Assembly: GCF_030373245.1 (NCBI RefSeq)
Contig: NZ_JAUCZF010000001.1
Location: 1,054,001 to 1,118,000, forward strand
DNA: 64,000 nucleotides
DNA from: Hydrogenophaga sp.
Lineage (GTDB): Bacteria; Pseudomonadota; Gammaproteobacteria; Burkholderiales; Burkholderiaceae_C
Reading direction: 5' to 3'
Numbering within the stretch: position 1 is the first letter of the stretch; each line of letters opens with the position of its first letter. Shown here in pieces: positions 39,673 through 47,921 of the stretch. The translations under genes and the position numbers were made by a program. The notes beneath the pieces are model-generated. The model was not told where the DNA came from, made no database searches, and was given only the letters and a program-made list of their open reading frames with translations.

Positions 39673-39688
39673 CTGGATGCTTGAACAG
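39673..39688. promoter_or_regulatory. LexA-box-like site upstream of recA
   Basis: Read on the minus strand, CTGTTCAAGCATCCAG fits CTGT-N8-ACAG with one mismatch. A nearby GCATGCTTTTGCATAC (39654-39669) forms a second imperfect dyad. recA is normally under LexA control, so either may be the operator. Confidence 0.45.
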
Positions 39689-39751
39689 CAGTTTATCGGA
39701 GGATTGAACTCATAACCTCAAAATATTGGTCAGTTTCCTTTACTATTTACC

Positions 39752-40240
39752 ATGCCCCATGTTCATCAGGTCGACCCCGCGGACGACCGCTGGCGACAAA
39801 GCCACCTGGGCCGGCTCATGGGCCTGGCCCTGCGCCGATTCGACGAGCGAGTGCTGCACCTGATGGCGCACGACCCCAACGTGCCGCTGGCGCTGTCCAA
39901 TCTGGCGGCGCGTGACCAGATCGCGGCGGCCCATGTGCACATCACACGCCACCTGCAGGTGTCCGGTTCGCGCCTGACCGAACTGGCGCAGGCCGCGGGC
40001 ATGAGCAAACAGGCCATGGGCGACCTGGTGACGCAATGCGAGGCCTGGGGACTGGTGGAGCGCCAGCCCGACCCGCACGATGCGCGCGCGCGCCGCATCG
40101 TCTTCACCGCCACCGGGCTGCTCTGGCTGGAGGCCTTCCGCCAGGCGGTGGCGCAGGCGCAAGGCGAATTCCACGCTCTGGTGGGCGACGAAGTGGCCAC
40201 GGTCGTGACGCTGGGGCTGGAGGCCTACGGCGCGCGCTGA
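39752..40240 (+). CDS. MarR-family transcriptional regulator
   Basis: A 162-residue winged-helix protein with the MarR arrangement: N-terminal dimer helix (HLGRLMGLALRRFDERVLHLM), a recognition region (SRLTELAQAAGMSKQAMGDLVTQCEAWGLVERQPDPHDARARRIVFT) and a C-terminal helix. The DPHDARAR wing is typical. The ligand and targets are unknown. It is divergent from recA and followed by a two-component system in the same direction. Confidence 0.88.
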   Translation: MPHVHQVDPADDRWRQSHLGRLMGLALRRFDERVLHLMAHDPNVPLALSNLAARDQIAAAHVHITRHLQVSGSRLTELAQAAGMSKQAMGDLVTQCEAWGLVERQPDPHDARARRIVFTATGLLWLEAFRQAVAQAQGEFHALVGDEVATVVTLGLEAYGAR

Positions 40241-40348
40241 ATCGGGGGCGGGCGCGAACACCTCGCCCGTGCGGGTCTGGTGCGGGTTTGTCGCCAGGCG
40301 CGCCCTGCGCCGCTTTCGCCATAATGCAAAAAACGATCGGAGACACGC

Positions 40349-41017
40349 ATGCGCATCCTCATTGCGGAAGACGACCAGGTTCTGGCGGATGGTCTGCTGC
40401 GCGGCCTGCGCGCCGCCGGCGCCGCGGTGGACCATGTGGCCAGCGGCAGCGAGGCCGATGCCGCGCTCATGACCAACAACGAATTTGACTTGCTGATCCT
40501 GGACCTGGGTCTGCCCAGGCTGCATGGGCTCGAAGTGCTCAAGCGCATGCGCGCGCGTGGATCGTCGATCCCGGTGCTCATCCTGACCGCGGCAGACAGC
40601 GTGGAGGAGCGCGTCAAGGGCCTGGACTATGGAGCGGACGACTACATGGCCAAGCCGTTTTCGCTGCAGGAACTCGAAGCCCGGGTGCGCGCGCTCACGC
40701 GGCGCGGCATGGGTGGCAGCACCAACACCATCAAACACGGTCCACTGGAATACGACCAGGCCGGCCGGGTTGCCACGATCGACGGCAAGATGGTCGAGCT
40801 ATCGGCGCGCGAGCTGGGTCTGCTGGAGGTCTTGCTGCAGCGCGCCGGTCGCTTGGTCAGCAAGGATCAGCTGGTCGAGCGGCTGTGTGAGTGGGGCGAA
40901 GAGGTGAGCAACAACGCGATCGAGGTCTACATTCACCGCCTGCGCAAAAAGATCGAGAAAGGGCCGATCCGCATCGCCACGGTGCGGGGATTGGGTTACT
41001 GCTTGGAGAAGATCTGA
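40349..41017 (+). CDS. tctD: OmpR-family response regulator (TctD-like)
   Basis: A 222-residue regulator. The receiver domain (residues 1-115) has acidic pocket EDD, phospho-acceptor Asp51 in LLILDLGLPR, T in LTA and KPF. A winged-helix DNA-binding domain (about 125-220) ends VRGLGYCLEKI. Pairing with a 2CSK_N-type kinase suggests a TctD-like role in controlling uptake of a carboxylate or similar solute, though no transporter is nearby. The kinase gene lies 320 bases downstream, unusually far, with repeats between. Confidence 0.92.
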   Translation: MRILIAEDDQVLADGLLRGLRAAGAAVDHVASGSEADAALMTNNEFDLLILDLGLPRLHGLEVLKRMRARGSSIPVLILTAADSVEERVKGLDYGADDYMAKPFSLQELEARVRALTRRGMGGSTNTIKHGPLEYDQAGRVATIDGKMVELSARELGLLEVLLQRAGRLVSKDQLVERLCEWGEEVSNNAIEVYIHRLRKKIEKGPIRIATVRGLGYCLEKI

Positions 41018-41336
41018 CCCCCCCGCTCCGCTTCGCGTCACCCCCCCAAGGGGGGGCAATCCCTGTGGCCCGGCAAAGCCGGTTCCACGGGATTCCTGAA
41101 CCAGACATTTCGCGCCGGATGGGACCGCGCTGCAGCCGTCGTCCGCAACGCTGCCTTTCCAGCCAGTAGGAGCTATGAAAGGAAGTTCACTCAGTGGCGC
41201 AGTGGAACCGGCTTGGCCGGGCCGCAGTGCGTCACCCCCCCGGGGGGGTGACGCGGAAGGCGGCGCGGGGGGCGTCAAGCCCAGCGCAGGGGGGAGCGTC
41301 AAACCCACCGACGCCGAGACGCTGGGCAGCGGACCG
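41015..41336. repeat. Two opposed dispersed repeats between the response regulator and its kinase
   Basis: The plus-oriented copy starts at the response-regulator stop (TGACCCCCCCGCTCCGC) and contains CCCGGCAAAGCCGGTTCC. An inverted copy lies at about 41196-41290 (GGAACCGGCTTGGCCGGGCC, then CACCCCCCCGGGGGGGTG and GGCGGCGCGGGGGG). The middle (41100-41195) shows nothing recognisable. The whole stretch holds no gene, although one frame stays open through it. Confidence 0.85.
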
Positions 41337-42779
41337 ATGTCGTTTGGGCTGTTCCAGCGCGAGCAGCGCAGCCTGTTCGGCGAAATCCTCGACTGGATGC
41401 TCACGCCGCTGCTGCTGCTGTGGCCGCTGTCGCTGGCCTTGACCTGGTTTGTGGCGCAAGGCATTGCAAGCAAGCCATTTGACCGGGCGCTGGAGTTCAA
41501 CCTGCAGGCGCTCACGCAGTTCGTCGTCACCCGCAACGACGTGGTGAGCTTCAACCTCACGCCCCAGGCGCGTGATCTGCTGCGTGCTGACGACAGCGAT
41601 CTGGTGTACTACCAGCTGGTCGATCCGCGCGGCGAATTGATCAGCGGTGAGACCGACTTCCCGCTGCCGCGCGACAACGAAACGCCCGAGCCCGGGCGTG
41701 TGCTGATGCGCGACGATCTGGTGCGCGGTGACGAGGTGCGGGTGGCCTACACCTGGCTGGCGCGCCACAGCGATCCCACCCGCCTGGTGCTGATGCAGGT
41801 GGCCGAAACCAAAGGCAAACGCTCGACGCTGGCCACCGAAATCATCAAAGGTGTGATGGTGCCGCAATTCATCATCCTGCCGCTGGCAGTCCTGCTGGTG
41901 TGGCTGGCGCTGGTGCGCGGCATTCGCCCGCTCAACGAGCTGGAGCAGCGCATCCGCGCCCGAAAGCCTGACGACCTGAGCCCGATCGAAGAGTCTTTCA
42001 TTCCGCAAGAGGTGGCGCCGCTCGTGTCATCCATCAACGATCTGCTGACCCGGCTCAAGATTTCGCTCACCACCCAAAAGCGATTCCTTGCCGATGCGGC
42101 CCACCAGCTCAAAACGCCGCTGGCCGGGCTGCGCATGCAGGCCGAACTGGCCCAACGCGAGACCGATCCGGCTGAGATCCGCGGTTCGCTGCAGCAGATC
42201 GCTCGCTCCAGCACCCGCGCCACGCACACGGTCAACCAGCTGCTGGCGCTGGCCCGGGCCGAGACCACAGGGCGCGCCCTGCCCAGCGCGCGAATCGATC
42301 TGGCGCAACTGGTCACCCAGGTGGTGCAGGACTCGGTGCCACGGGCCATGGAACACGGCATCGATCTGGGCTACGACGGACCCGAGCAGCTGCCCGAGGC
42401 TTGCATCATCGACGGCAACCCGACGCTGCTGCAGGAGATGGTGCGCAACCTGGTGGACAACGCCATCCACTACGCCGGCCGCGGCGGCGTGGTCACGGCG
42501 CGGGTGCTGGTGGACCGGTTCAGCGGTGTGCAGATCCTGCAGGTGGAAGACAACGGACCGGGCATCCCGGCCAACGAGCGGGAACTGGTGATGCAGCCCT
42601 TTTACCGGGCGCTGGGCACCAACGTCGACGGCTCAGGCCTGGGGCTGGCCATCGTGCAGGAAATCGCCCAACAACACGGCGCCACGGTGCAGATGGAGGA
42701 CACCTACCCCGAACAGCTGCAGCGGCGCGGGCTGCTGGTGTCGGTGCGTTTCTCGCCACCGCGCGGCGATGACGACTGA
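41337..42779 (+). CDS. tctE: Sensor histidine kinase (TctE-like, 2CSK_N type)
   Basis: A 480-residue membrane kinase with two membrane helices (about 20-45 and 175-197) flanking a periplasmic 2CSK_N-type sensor. A HAMP-like linker (RGIRPLNELEQRIRARKPDDLSPI) follows, then HisKA with the phospho-His in FLADAAHQLKTPLAGLR, and an ATPase domain (N box MVRNLVDNAIHYA, DNGPGIP, GSGLGLAIV). The start at 41337 (MSFGLFQREQ) begins where protein-like sequence begins. The frame is open back to 41175, but those 54 codons are repeat DNA. It is partner of the upstream regulator. Confidence 0.92.
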   Translation: MSFGLFQREQRSLFGEILDWMLTPLLLLWPLSLALTWFVAQGIASKPFDRALEFNLQALTQFVVTRNDVVSFNLTPQARDLLRADDSDLVYYQLVDPRGELISGETDFPLPRDNETPEPGRVLMRDDLVRGDEVRVAYTWLARHSDPTRLVLMQVAETKGKRSTLATEIIKGVMVPQFIILPLAVLLVWLALVRGIRPLNELEQRIRARKPDDLSPIEESFIPQEVAPLVSSINDLLTRLKISLTTQKRFLADAAHQLKTPLAGLRMQAELAQRETDPAEIRGSLQQIARSSTRATHTVNQLLALARAETTGRALPSARIDLAQLVTQVVQDSVPRAMEHGIDLGYDGPEQLPEACIIDGNPTLLQEMVRNLVDNAIHYAGRGGVVTARVLVDRFSGVQILQVEDNGPGIPANERELVMQPFYRALGTNVDGSGLGLAIVQEIAQQHGATVQMEDTYPEQLQRRGLLVSVRFSPPRGDDD

Positions 42780-42809
42780 CGGGTTGAACGACCCGCCCGC
42801 GCCGACTGC

Positions 42810-43460
42810 TCAGCCGGCAGGTTGATAAACATTCAGGACCAGGCGCTCGCGCTCAATCGCCTTTGCCACCTCCGGCAGCGCCGCGAAGCGCTGCACCAGG
42901 TCCCAGGTTGCAGGCAAGGTGGTGGGGTCGATACCAGCGTAGCCACCCCACCGCAGCAGCGTGAGCGCATAAGCGTCCAGCGCGCTTGGCCGCTCGCCGA
43001 ACAACCAGGGCGACGCTTGTGCGGCCATCGTTTCGATCTCTTGCAGGCACTCGCGGTAGCGCGGCACGGCAAACGCGCGCATGGCTTTCTGCGCCGCTTC
43101 GTCGTCGCTGAACTTCTGGGGCATGAAGAAGTGAGTGAAGGTCGGGTGCACCGTGTTGTTCATCCAGGCCAGCAACGACAGCGCGCGCGTGCGCGACACA
43201 CCGCCGGCCGGCAGGATCTGCGCCTGTAGCATCTGGGCGTCGAGGTGCAGCAAGATGGCGACGATCTGTGTGATTACCTCATCGCCATCGACCAGCACCG
43301 GCACCTGGCCGCGCGGGTTGAGCGCCAGGTAGTCGGCGGTGCGCTGTTCGCCTTTGTGCAGCTTGACCATGACAGGCTCGAAGGCCACGCCCGCCATTTC
43401 CAGCATGGCGTGGGGCACGAACGAACAGGCGCCGGGGGCGAAATACAGTTTCAGACTCAT
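42810..43460 (-). CDS. Glutathione S-transferase (GstA-like)
   Basis: A 216-residue GST beginning MSLKLYFAPGACSFVPHAML, the beta-class GstA pattern in which a conserved Cys sits near residue 11-12. It continues with NPRGQVPVLVDGDEVITQIVAILLHLD and a helical C-terminal half ending PEVAKAIERERL. Likely a cytoplasmic detoxification enzyme. It starts 34 bases downstream of topB and may share its transcript. Confidence 0.9.
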   Translation of the reverse strand: MSLKLYFAPGACSFVPHAMLEMAGVAFEPVMVKLHKGEQRTADYLALNPRGQVPVLVDGDEVITQIVAILLHLDAQMLQAQILPAGGVSRTRALSLLAWMNNTVHPTFTHFFMPQKFSDDEAAQKAMRAFAVPRYRECLQEIETMAAQASPWLFGERPSALDAYALTLLRWGGYAGIDPTTLPATWDLVQRFAALPEVAKAIERERLVLNVYQPAG

Positions 43461-43494
43461 GAGATGTCTCCTGGAAAGGCGGAAGCAACCGGGT

Positions 43495-46446
43495 TCAGCT
43501 GAGGTGCGGTCCGATCAGCTTGGCAATCTCGAACATCGTCACCTGCGGCTTGCCGAAGACGGCCTGCAACTTAGTGTCGGCATTGATCTTGCGCTTGTCG
43601 GCACTGTCCTGCAATGCGTTGGCCTTGATGTAGTCCCAGAGCTTTTTGGTCACTTCGGGACGCGACACCAGGCCCTCACCGATCACCGCGATGAGCGCAG
43701 CGCTCGGCTGCTTGCCGGAGGCCAGGGTGGTCTTGCGCGGTGCCTTGGGCGTGGCGGCTTTTTTGACCGCTGCTTTCTTGGCGGGTACAGCCTTCTTCGC
43801 ACCGGCGACCTTCGCGGGCGCGCCCGCAACGGTCTTGCGGGGCGGGGACTTGCTGGTCCGTGGCTCGAACTCGAAGTTCACCTTGCCCGCGTCCTTGTCC
43901 CAGGCCAGAAACGCCTTGAAGGCACGCCGCGTGCGCATGGACACGAACTTGTCGAGCAGGTCGGTCTTGCCGGTCTCCAGCAATTTGCTCATCTGCTCGC
44001 GCGCCACCGGCTGCTGCAGGATGATCTTGCCGCTCTTGAAATCACAGCTCGGCGTGGGTTGCTCTTCGGTGGGCACGGTTTTGCTGCAGACGTAATTGCT
44101 GCCGTGTTCGTACACCGGGCTGCCGCACTTGGGGCAAGCCCCCAACGACTCGACACCAGCAAAATCCACCAGCTCACCAGTCTCTTCGTTCTTTTTGTCA
44201 TCGCCAAAATCGAATTCGAGCTTGAAGTTCTTGTCTTCTTCGTTGAACTTGATCACGATCTCGGCCACGAACGGCCAGCCAGCCTTGGAGCGAAAACCTT
44301 CCAGCGGGCCGATCTTTTTGTCGCGCAAAAGCTGCTCCGCTTCTTCGGGTTCAAAGGTCCGGCCAGCAGGCGATTTGCCGAACGAAAAGCCACAGCCTTC
44401 GCCGACGCCGTCTTTGCCCACGCAGCTGTAGCGCCGGTAATTTTCTTTCACCACGCCGCCGCAATTCGGGCAGGGTGTGGTCAGCGTGGCGTAGTTGCCC
44501 GGGATGGTGTCGCGGTCGTATTCCTTGGCCTTTTTCACCATGCGCTCGGTCATGGCAGCAATGTCGGCCATGAAGGCAGCGCGGCTGAGCTTGCCTTGCT
44601 CCATCTGCGCCAGCTTGTATTCCCATTCACCGGTGAGTTCGGCCTTGCAGAGCTCCTCCACGCTCAGTCCGCGCAACAGCGTCATGAGCTGGAAGGCCTT
44701 GGCCGTCGGAATCATTTCGCGGCCTTCGCGCAGCATGTACTTTTCGGTCAGCAGGCCTTCAATCGTGGCCGCGCGCGTAGCGGGTGTGCCCAGGCCTTTT
44801 TCCTGCATGGCTTCGCGCAGTTCGTCGTCATCCACCAGCTTGCCTGCGCCTTCCATGGCGCCAAGCAGCGTGGCTTCGGAGTAGCGCGCCGGGGGCTTCG
44901 TTTTCAGCGCCTTGGGCTCGACGCTTTCTGCACGCACCGTCTCGCCTTCACGGACTGGCACCAGGCTCTGACCCTTGTCCCCTTCTTTGGCATCGGCCAC
45001 GTCTTCCGCCGCTTCCTTGCCATAAACGGCCATCCAGCCCGGCTTGACCAGCACCTTGCCTTCGGTCTTGAAGTGATGACCCACCGCGCTGGTGATGCGC
45101 GTGGTCACCATGAACTCCGCGCTGGGGAAGAAAACCGCCAGGAAGCGACGCACCACCAGGTCGTACAGCTTTTGCTCGGCATCGGACAGGCCGCTGGGCG
45201 CCTGCAACGTGGGGATGATGGCAAAGTGGTCGCTGACCTTGCTGTTGTCAAACACGCGCTTGCTTGGCTTGATGTAGCCGTTGTTGAGCGCGGTGAGCGC
45301 GTGGGGCGCCAGGTGCTTCATGCCACTGTCGGCCAGCATCTCGAAGGTCTGCTTCACCGTGGGCAGGTAGTCTTCGGGCAGGGCGCGCGAGTCGGTTCTC
45401 GGGTAGGTCAGGGCCTTGTGCCGCTCGTACAAGCTTTGCGCGAGCTGCAGCGTGGTCTTGGCCGAAAAGCCAAAGCGGCCGTTGGCCTCGCGCTGCAGGC
45501 TGGTGAGGTCGTACAGCAGGCCGCTGGCCTGCGTGGTGGGCTTGCTCTCTTCCTTGACGCTGCAAGCCTTGCCGCGCGTCGCCTCGGCGATGGCGAGGGC
45601 CTCGTGCTGGCTCCAGACGCGGTCAGCGCGTTGTTCGGCGTCGGCATCGTCCCCGGTGGGTTTCTTGAATGCGGGGTCGAACCACTTGCCGGGGTATTCG
45701 CCGGCTTCGGCCAGGAAGACGCCGTGAATCTCCCAATAGTCGCGGCTCTTGTGTGCGCGGATTTTTTCTTCGCGCTCGACCACAATGGACAGCGTGGGCG
45801 TTTGCACCCGCCCGACCGTGGTCAGGAAAAAGCCGCCATCGCGGGAATTGAAGGCGGTCATCGCGCGCGTGCCATTGATGCCGACCATCCAGTCGGCCTC
45901 GGAGCGGCTGCGCGCGGCATCGGCCAGGCCCTGCATCTGTTCGTCGCTCTTCAGATGTTCGAAGCCGTCTCGGATCGCGGCTGGGGTCATCGACTGCAAC
46001 CACAGGCGCCGCACCGGCTTGCCCAGGCTCTGGTAGACGCCGTTTTTCTGTCCGCCTGCGTACTGCTCGATCAGGCGGAAGATCAACTCACCTTCTCGGC
46101 CCGCGTCGCAGGCGTTGATGAGTTGCCCCACGTCCTTGCGTTTGGCCTGCCTGACCACCGCCGACAGGCGCGACTTGGTCTTGTCGATGGGCTTGAGATC
46201 AAAGTAGGGCGGCAGCACCGGCAGGTGGGCAAAACTCCACTTGCCGCGCTTGACGTCGAACTGTTCGGGCGCGGCGATCTCCACCAGGTGACCCACCGCC
46301 GAGGTGACCACGTACTGGTCGTTCTCGAAGTGGTCATCGTGCTTCTCGAACTTGCCCGCCACCGGGGTGAGTGCGCGCACGATGTCCTGGGCCACCGAGG
46401 GCTTCTCGGCAATCACCAGCGTTTTGGCTGAACCTTGGTTTTTCAT
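43495..46446 (-). CDS. topB: DNA topoisomerase III with C-terminal zinc ribbons, Lys/Ala-rich linker and SWIB domain
   Basis: A 983-residue type IA topoisomerase. The Toprim domain starts TLVIAEKPSVAQDIVRAL with DAGREGELIF, and the catalytic Tyr is in ALTYPRTDSRALP. Two zinc-ribbon-like Cys clusters follow (CPNCGGVV, CPKCGSPVYEHG). Residues about 865-911 are a basic linker (AKKAVPAKKAAVKKA). The last 70 or so residues (ALIAVIGEGLVSRPEVTKK... to ...IAKLIGPHLS) form a SWIB/MDM2-type domain, known from eukaryotic chromatin remodelling and from chlamydial topoisomerase I fusions. It relaxes DNA and resolves intermediates. The ATG at 46446 is chosen; upstream codons are low-complexity. Divergent from a SET-domain gene. 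Confidence 0.95.
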   Translation of the reverse strand: MKNQGSAKTLVIAEKPSVAQDIVRALTPVAGKFEKHDDHFENDQYVVTSAVGHLVEIAAPEQFDVKRGKWSFAHLPVLPPYFDLKPIDKTKSRLSAVVRQAKRKDVGQLINACDAGREGELIFRLIEQYAGGQKNGVYQSLGKPVRRLWLQSMTPAAIRDGFEHLKSDEQMQGLADAARSRSEADWMVGINGTRAMTAFNSRDGGFFLTTVGRVQTPTLSIVVEREEKIRAHKSRDYWEIHGVFLAEAGEYPGKWFDPAFKKPTGDDADAEQRADRVWSQHEALAIAEATRGKACSVKEESKPTTQASGLLYDLTSLQREANGRFGFSAKTTLQLAQSLYERHKALTYPRTDSRALPEDYLPTVKQTFEMLADSGMKHLAPHALTALNNGYIKPSKRVFDNSKVSDHFAIIPTLQAPSGLSDAEQKLYDLVVRRFLAVFFPSAEFMVTTRITSAVGHHFKTEGKVLVKPGWMAVYGKEAAEDVADAKEGDKGQSLVPVREGETVRAESVEPKALKTKPPARYSEATLLGAMEGAGKLVDDDELREAMQEKGLGTPATRAATIEGLLTEKYMLREGREMIPTAKAFQLMTLLRGLSVEELCKAELTGEWEYKLAQMEQGKLSRAAFMADIAAMTERMVKKAKEYDRDTIPGNYATLTTPCPNCGGVVKENYRRYSCVGKDGVGEGCGFSFGKSPAGRTFEPEEAEQLLRDKKIGPLEGFRSKAGWPFVAEIVIKFNEEDKNFKLEFDFGDDKKNEETGELVDFAGVESLGACPKCGSPVYEHGSNYVCSKTVPTEEQPTPSCDFKSGKIILQQPVAREQMSKLLETGKTDLLDKFVSMRTRRAFKAFLAWDKDAGKVNFEFEPRTSKSPPRKTVAGAPAKVAGAKKAVPAKKAAVKKAATPKAPRKTTLASGKQPSAALIAVIGEGLVSRPEVTKKLWDYIKANALQDSADKRKINADTKLQAVFGKPQVTMFEIAKLIGPHLS

Positions 46447-46465
46447 CTCTACAATCGGTTGGCTC

Positions 46466-46481
46466 GCGCGTGTACACGCGC
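46466..46481. promoter_or_regulatory. Perfect 16-bp palindrome between topB and the SET gene
   Basis: GCGCGTGTACACGCGC, with a -10-like TACAAT at 46450-46455, lies in the 96-base divergent region. The symmetry suggests an operator for a dimeric regulator, although GC-rich alternating sequence can also be palindromic by chance. Confidence 0.4.
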
Positions 46482-46542
46482 ACATGGGCACGCGCGCTCC
46501 CGCGCGCACCTGCATGAAACAACCTTACCAAAAATTCCCTTC

Positions 46543-47112
46543 GTGAAGAAAATCGCCGGTTTCGCCAACAGCACGCCACAGACAGTACCCAAGCCGACTG
46601 CGCCTGGGGGGCGCCGCATCCAGACCCGCCGATCGGGCGTACACGGCAAAGGCGTCTACGCGCTGGTGGACCTGGCCGAAGGCGAGACGCTGATCGAGTA
46701 TGTGGGCGAGGTGATCACCTGGGACGAGGCACTGCGCCGCCATCCGCACGACCCCAAAGACCCGAACCACACCTTTTATTTCCACATCGACGAAGACCAT
46801 GTGATCGACGCCAAGGTAGGTGGCAACTCCTCGCGCTGGATCAACCACAGCTGCAAGCCCAATTGCGAAGCCGAGGTGGACGATGGTCGGGTGTTCATCC
46901 GCGCCCGCAAGAACATCCCTGCCGGCCAGGAACTGTTCTACGACTACGGTCTGGTGATCGACGAGCCCCACACGCGCAAGCTGCTCAAGCAATACCCCTG
47001 CTGGTGCGGTGCCAAGAAGTGCCGCGGCACCCTGCTCGCACCGCAGAACAAAGACGTCCGCCCAGGCAAGAAGGGCAAGGACAAGCGCAAGGACAAGAAG
47101 AAGCCCGCATGA
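46543..47112 (+). CDS. SET-domain protein lysine methyltransferase
   Basis: A 189-residue protein with a full SET domain: SGVHGKGVYALVDLAEGETLIEYVGEV, the knot motif RWINHSCKPNCEAEV, and FYDYG. A post-SET Cys cluster (CWCGAKKCRGTLL) follows, then a Lys-rich tail (KKGKDKRKDKKKPA). It should transfer methyl groups from SAM to protein lysines; the target is unknown. The start is GTG at 46543 (MKKIAGFANS); the nearby ATG at 46514 is out of frame and hits a stop. It overlaps birA by 4 bp and diverges from the topoisomerase III-SWIB gene. Confidence 0.9.
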   Translation: MKKIAGFANSTPQTVPKPTAPGGRRIQTRRSGVHGKGVYALVDLAEGETLIEYVGEVITWDEALRRHPHDPKDPNHTFYFHIDEDHVIDAKVGGNSSRWINHSCKPNCEAEVDDGRVFIRARKNIPAGQELFYDYGLVIDEPHTRKLLKQYPCWCGAKKCRGTLLAPQNKDVRPGKKGKDKRKDKKKPA

Positions 47113-47921
47113 TGGTCGCGCATCACGGCTCGCTGACCCGCCATGTCGAGGCCGTCTGGCAGGCGGTCGCGCCCGAGCTTCCTGGTTTCACCGTGGAGCT
47201 GCTGTCCAGCGTGGACTCGACCAACAGCGAGTTGATGAGACGCGCACGGGCCGGACAACAGGAGCCGGTGCTGCTGGTGGCCGAGGTCCAGACAGCCGGG
47301 CGCGGGCGCCTGGGCAAGGGCTGGCACAGCCAGGCCGGGAAGTCCCTCACGTTTTCACTGGCCCTGCCGCTGACCCCGTCGAGCTGGTCGGGCCTGTCGC
47401 TGGCGGTGGGGGTTAGCCTGGCCGAGAGCCTGCATCCGGACGTGATGCTCAAGTGGCCCAACGACTTGTGGCTGCACCAGCGCAAGCTCGGTGGCATCCT
47501 GGTGGAAACAGCGAGCCAGGGCGAGGGGCCTGATCGGCCCCGCAGCGTGGTGATCGGCGTGGGCATCAACATCGCGCGGCCCGATGCAGCGGCGGTTCTG
47601 GCACTGACCTCGCCCGACTCAGCGACCCCAATGGCTCCGGCGGGTCTTTCGGAAGTCTGCGTGGGTCAGACCGCTGGGGAAACGCTGGAGCAGGTGGTGC
47701 CAGCGCTGGTGCGCGACATCCTGCGGTTCCAGGCTGAGGGCTTTGGCGTCTTCGCCAGCCGCTTCGCGGCGCGCGATGCCTTGCTTCAGCAACGGGTGAC
47801 CTTGTCTGATGGCAGCTGGGGCCTGGCCGAAGGCGTGGATGTCACCGGGGCGCTGCGGGTCAAGACCGATGCCGGCTGGCGCGCCGTGAGCAGCGCTGAA
47901 GTGAGTGTGCGTCCATGTTGA
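47109..47921 (+). CDS. birA: Biotin--[acetyl-CoA-carboxylase] ligase
   Basis: A 270-residue biotin protein ligase without the N-terminal DNA-binding domain (class I type). The catalytic signature GRGRLGKGW is intact, with VDSTNSELMRRA, LKWPNDLWL, KLGGILVE and GVGINI. It attaches biotin to the carrier protein of acetyl-CoA carboxylase. The ATG overlaps the SET gene stop (ATGATG). Confidence 0.95.
   Translation: MMVAHHGSLTRHVEAVWQAVAPELPGFTVELLSSVDSTNSELMRRARAGQQEPVLLVAEVQTAGRGRLGKGWHSQAGKSLTFSLALPLTPSSWSGLSLAVGVSLAESLHPDVMLKWPNDLWLHQRKLGGILVETASQGEGPDRPRSVVIGVGINIARPDAAAVLALTSPDSATPMAPAGLSEVCVGQTAGETLEQVVPALVRDILRFQAEGFGVFASRFAARDALLQQRVTLSDGSWGLAEGVDVTGALRVKTDAGWRAVSSAEVSVRPC

Noticed and set aside
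41175..41336. N-terminal extension of the sensor kinase
   Set aside because: These 54 codons translate repeat DNA. The protein-like start with a good hydrophobic helix begins at 41337.
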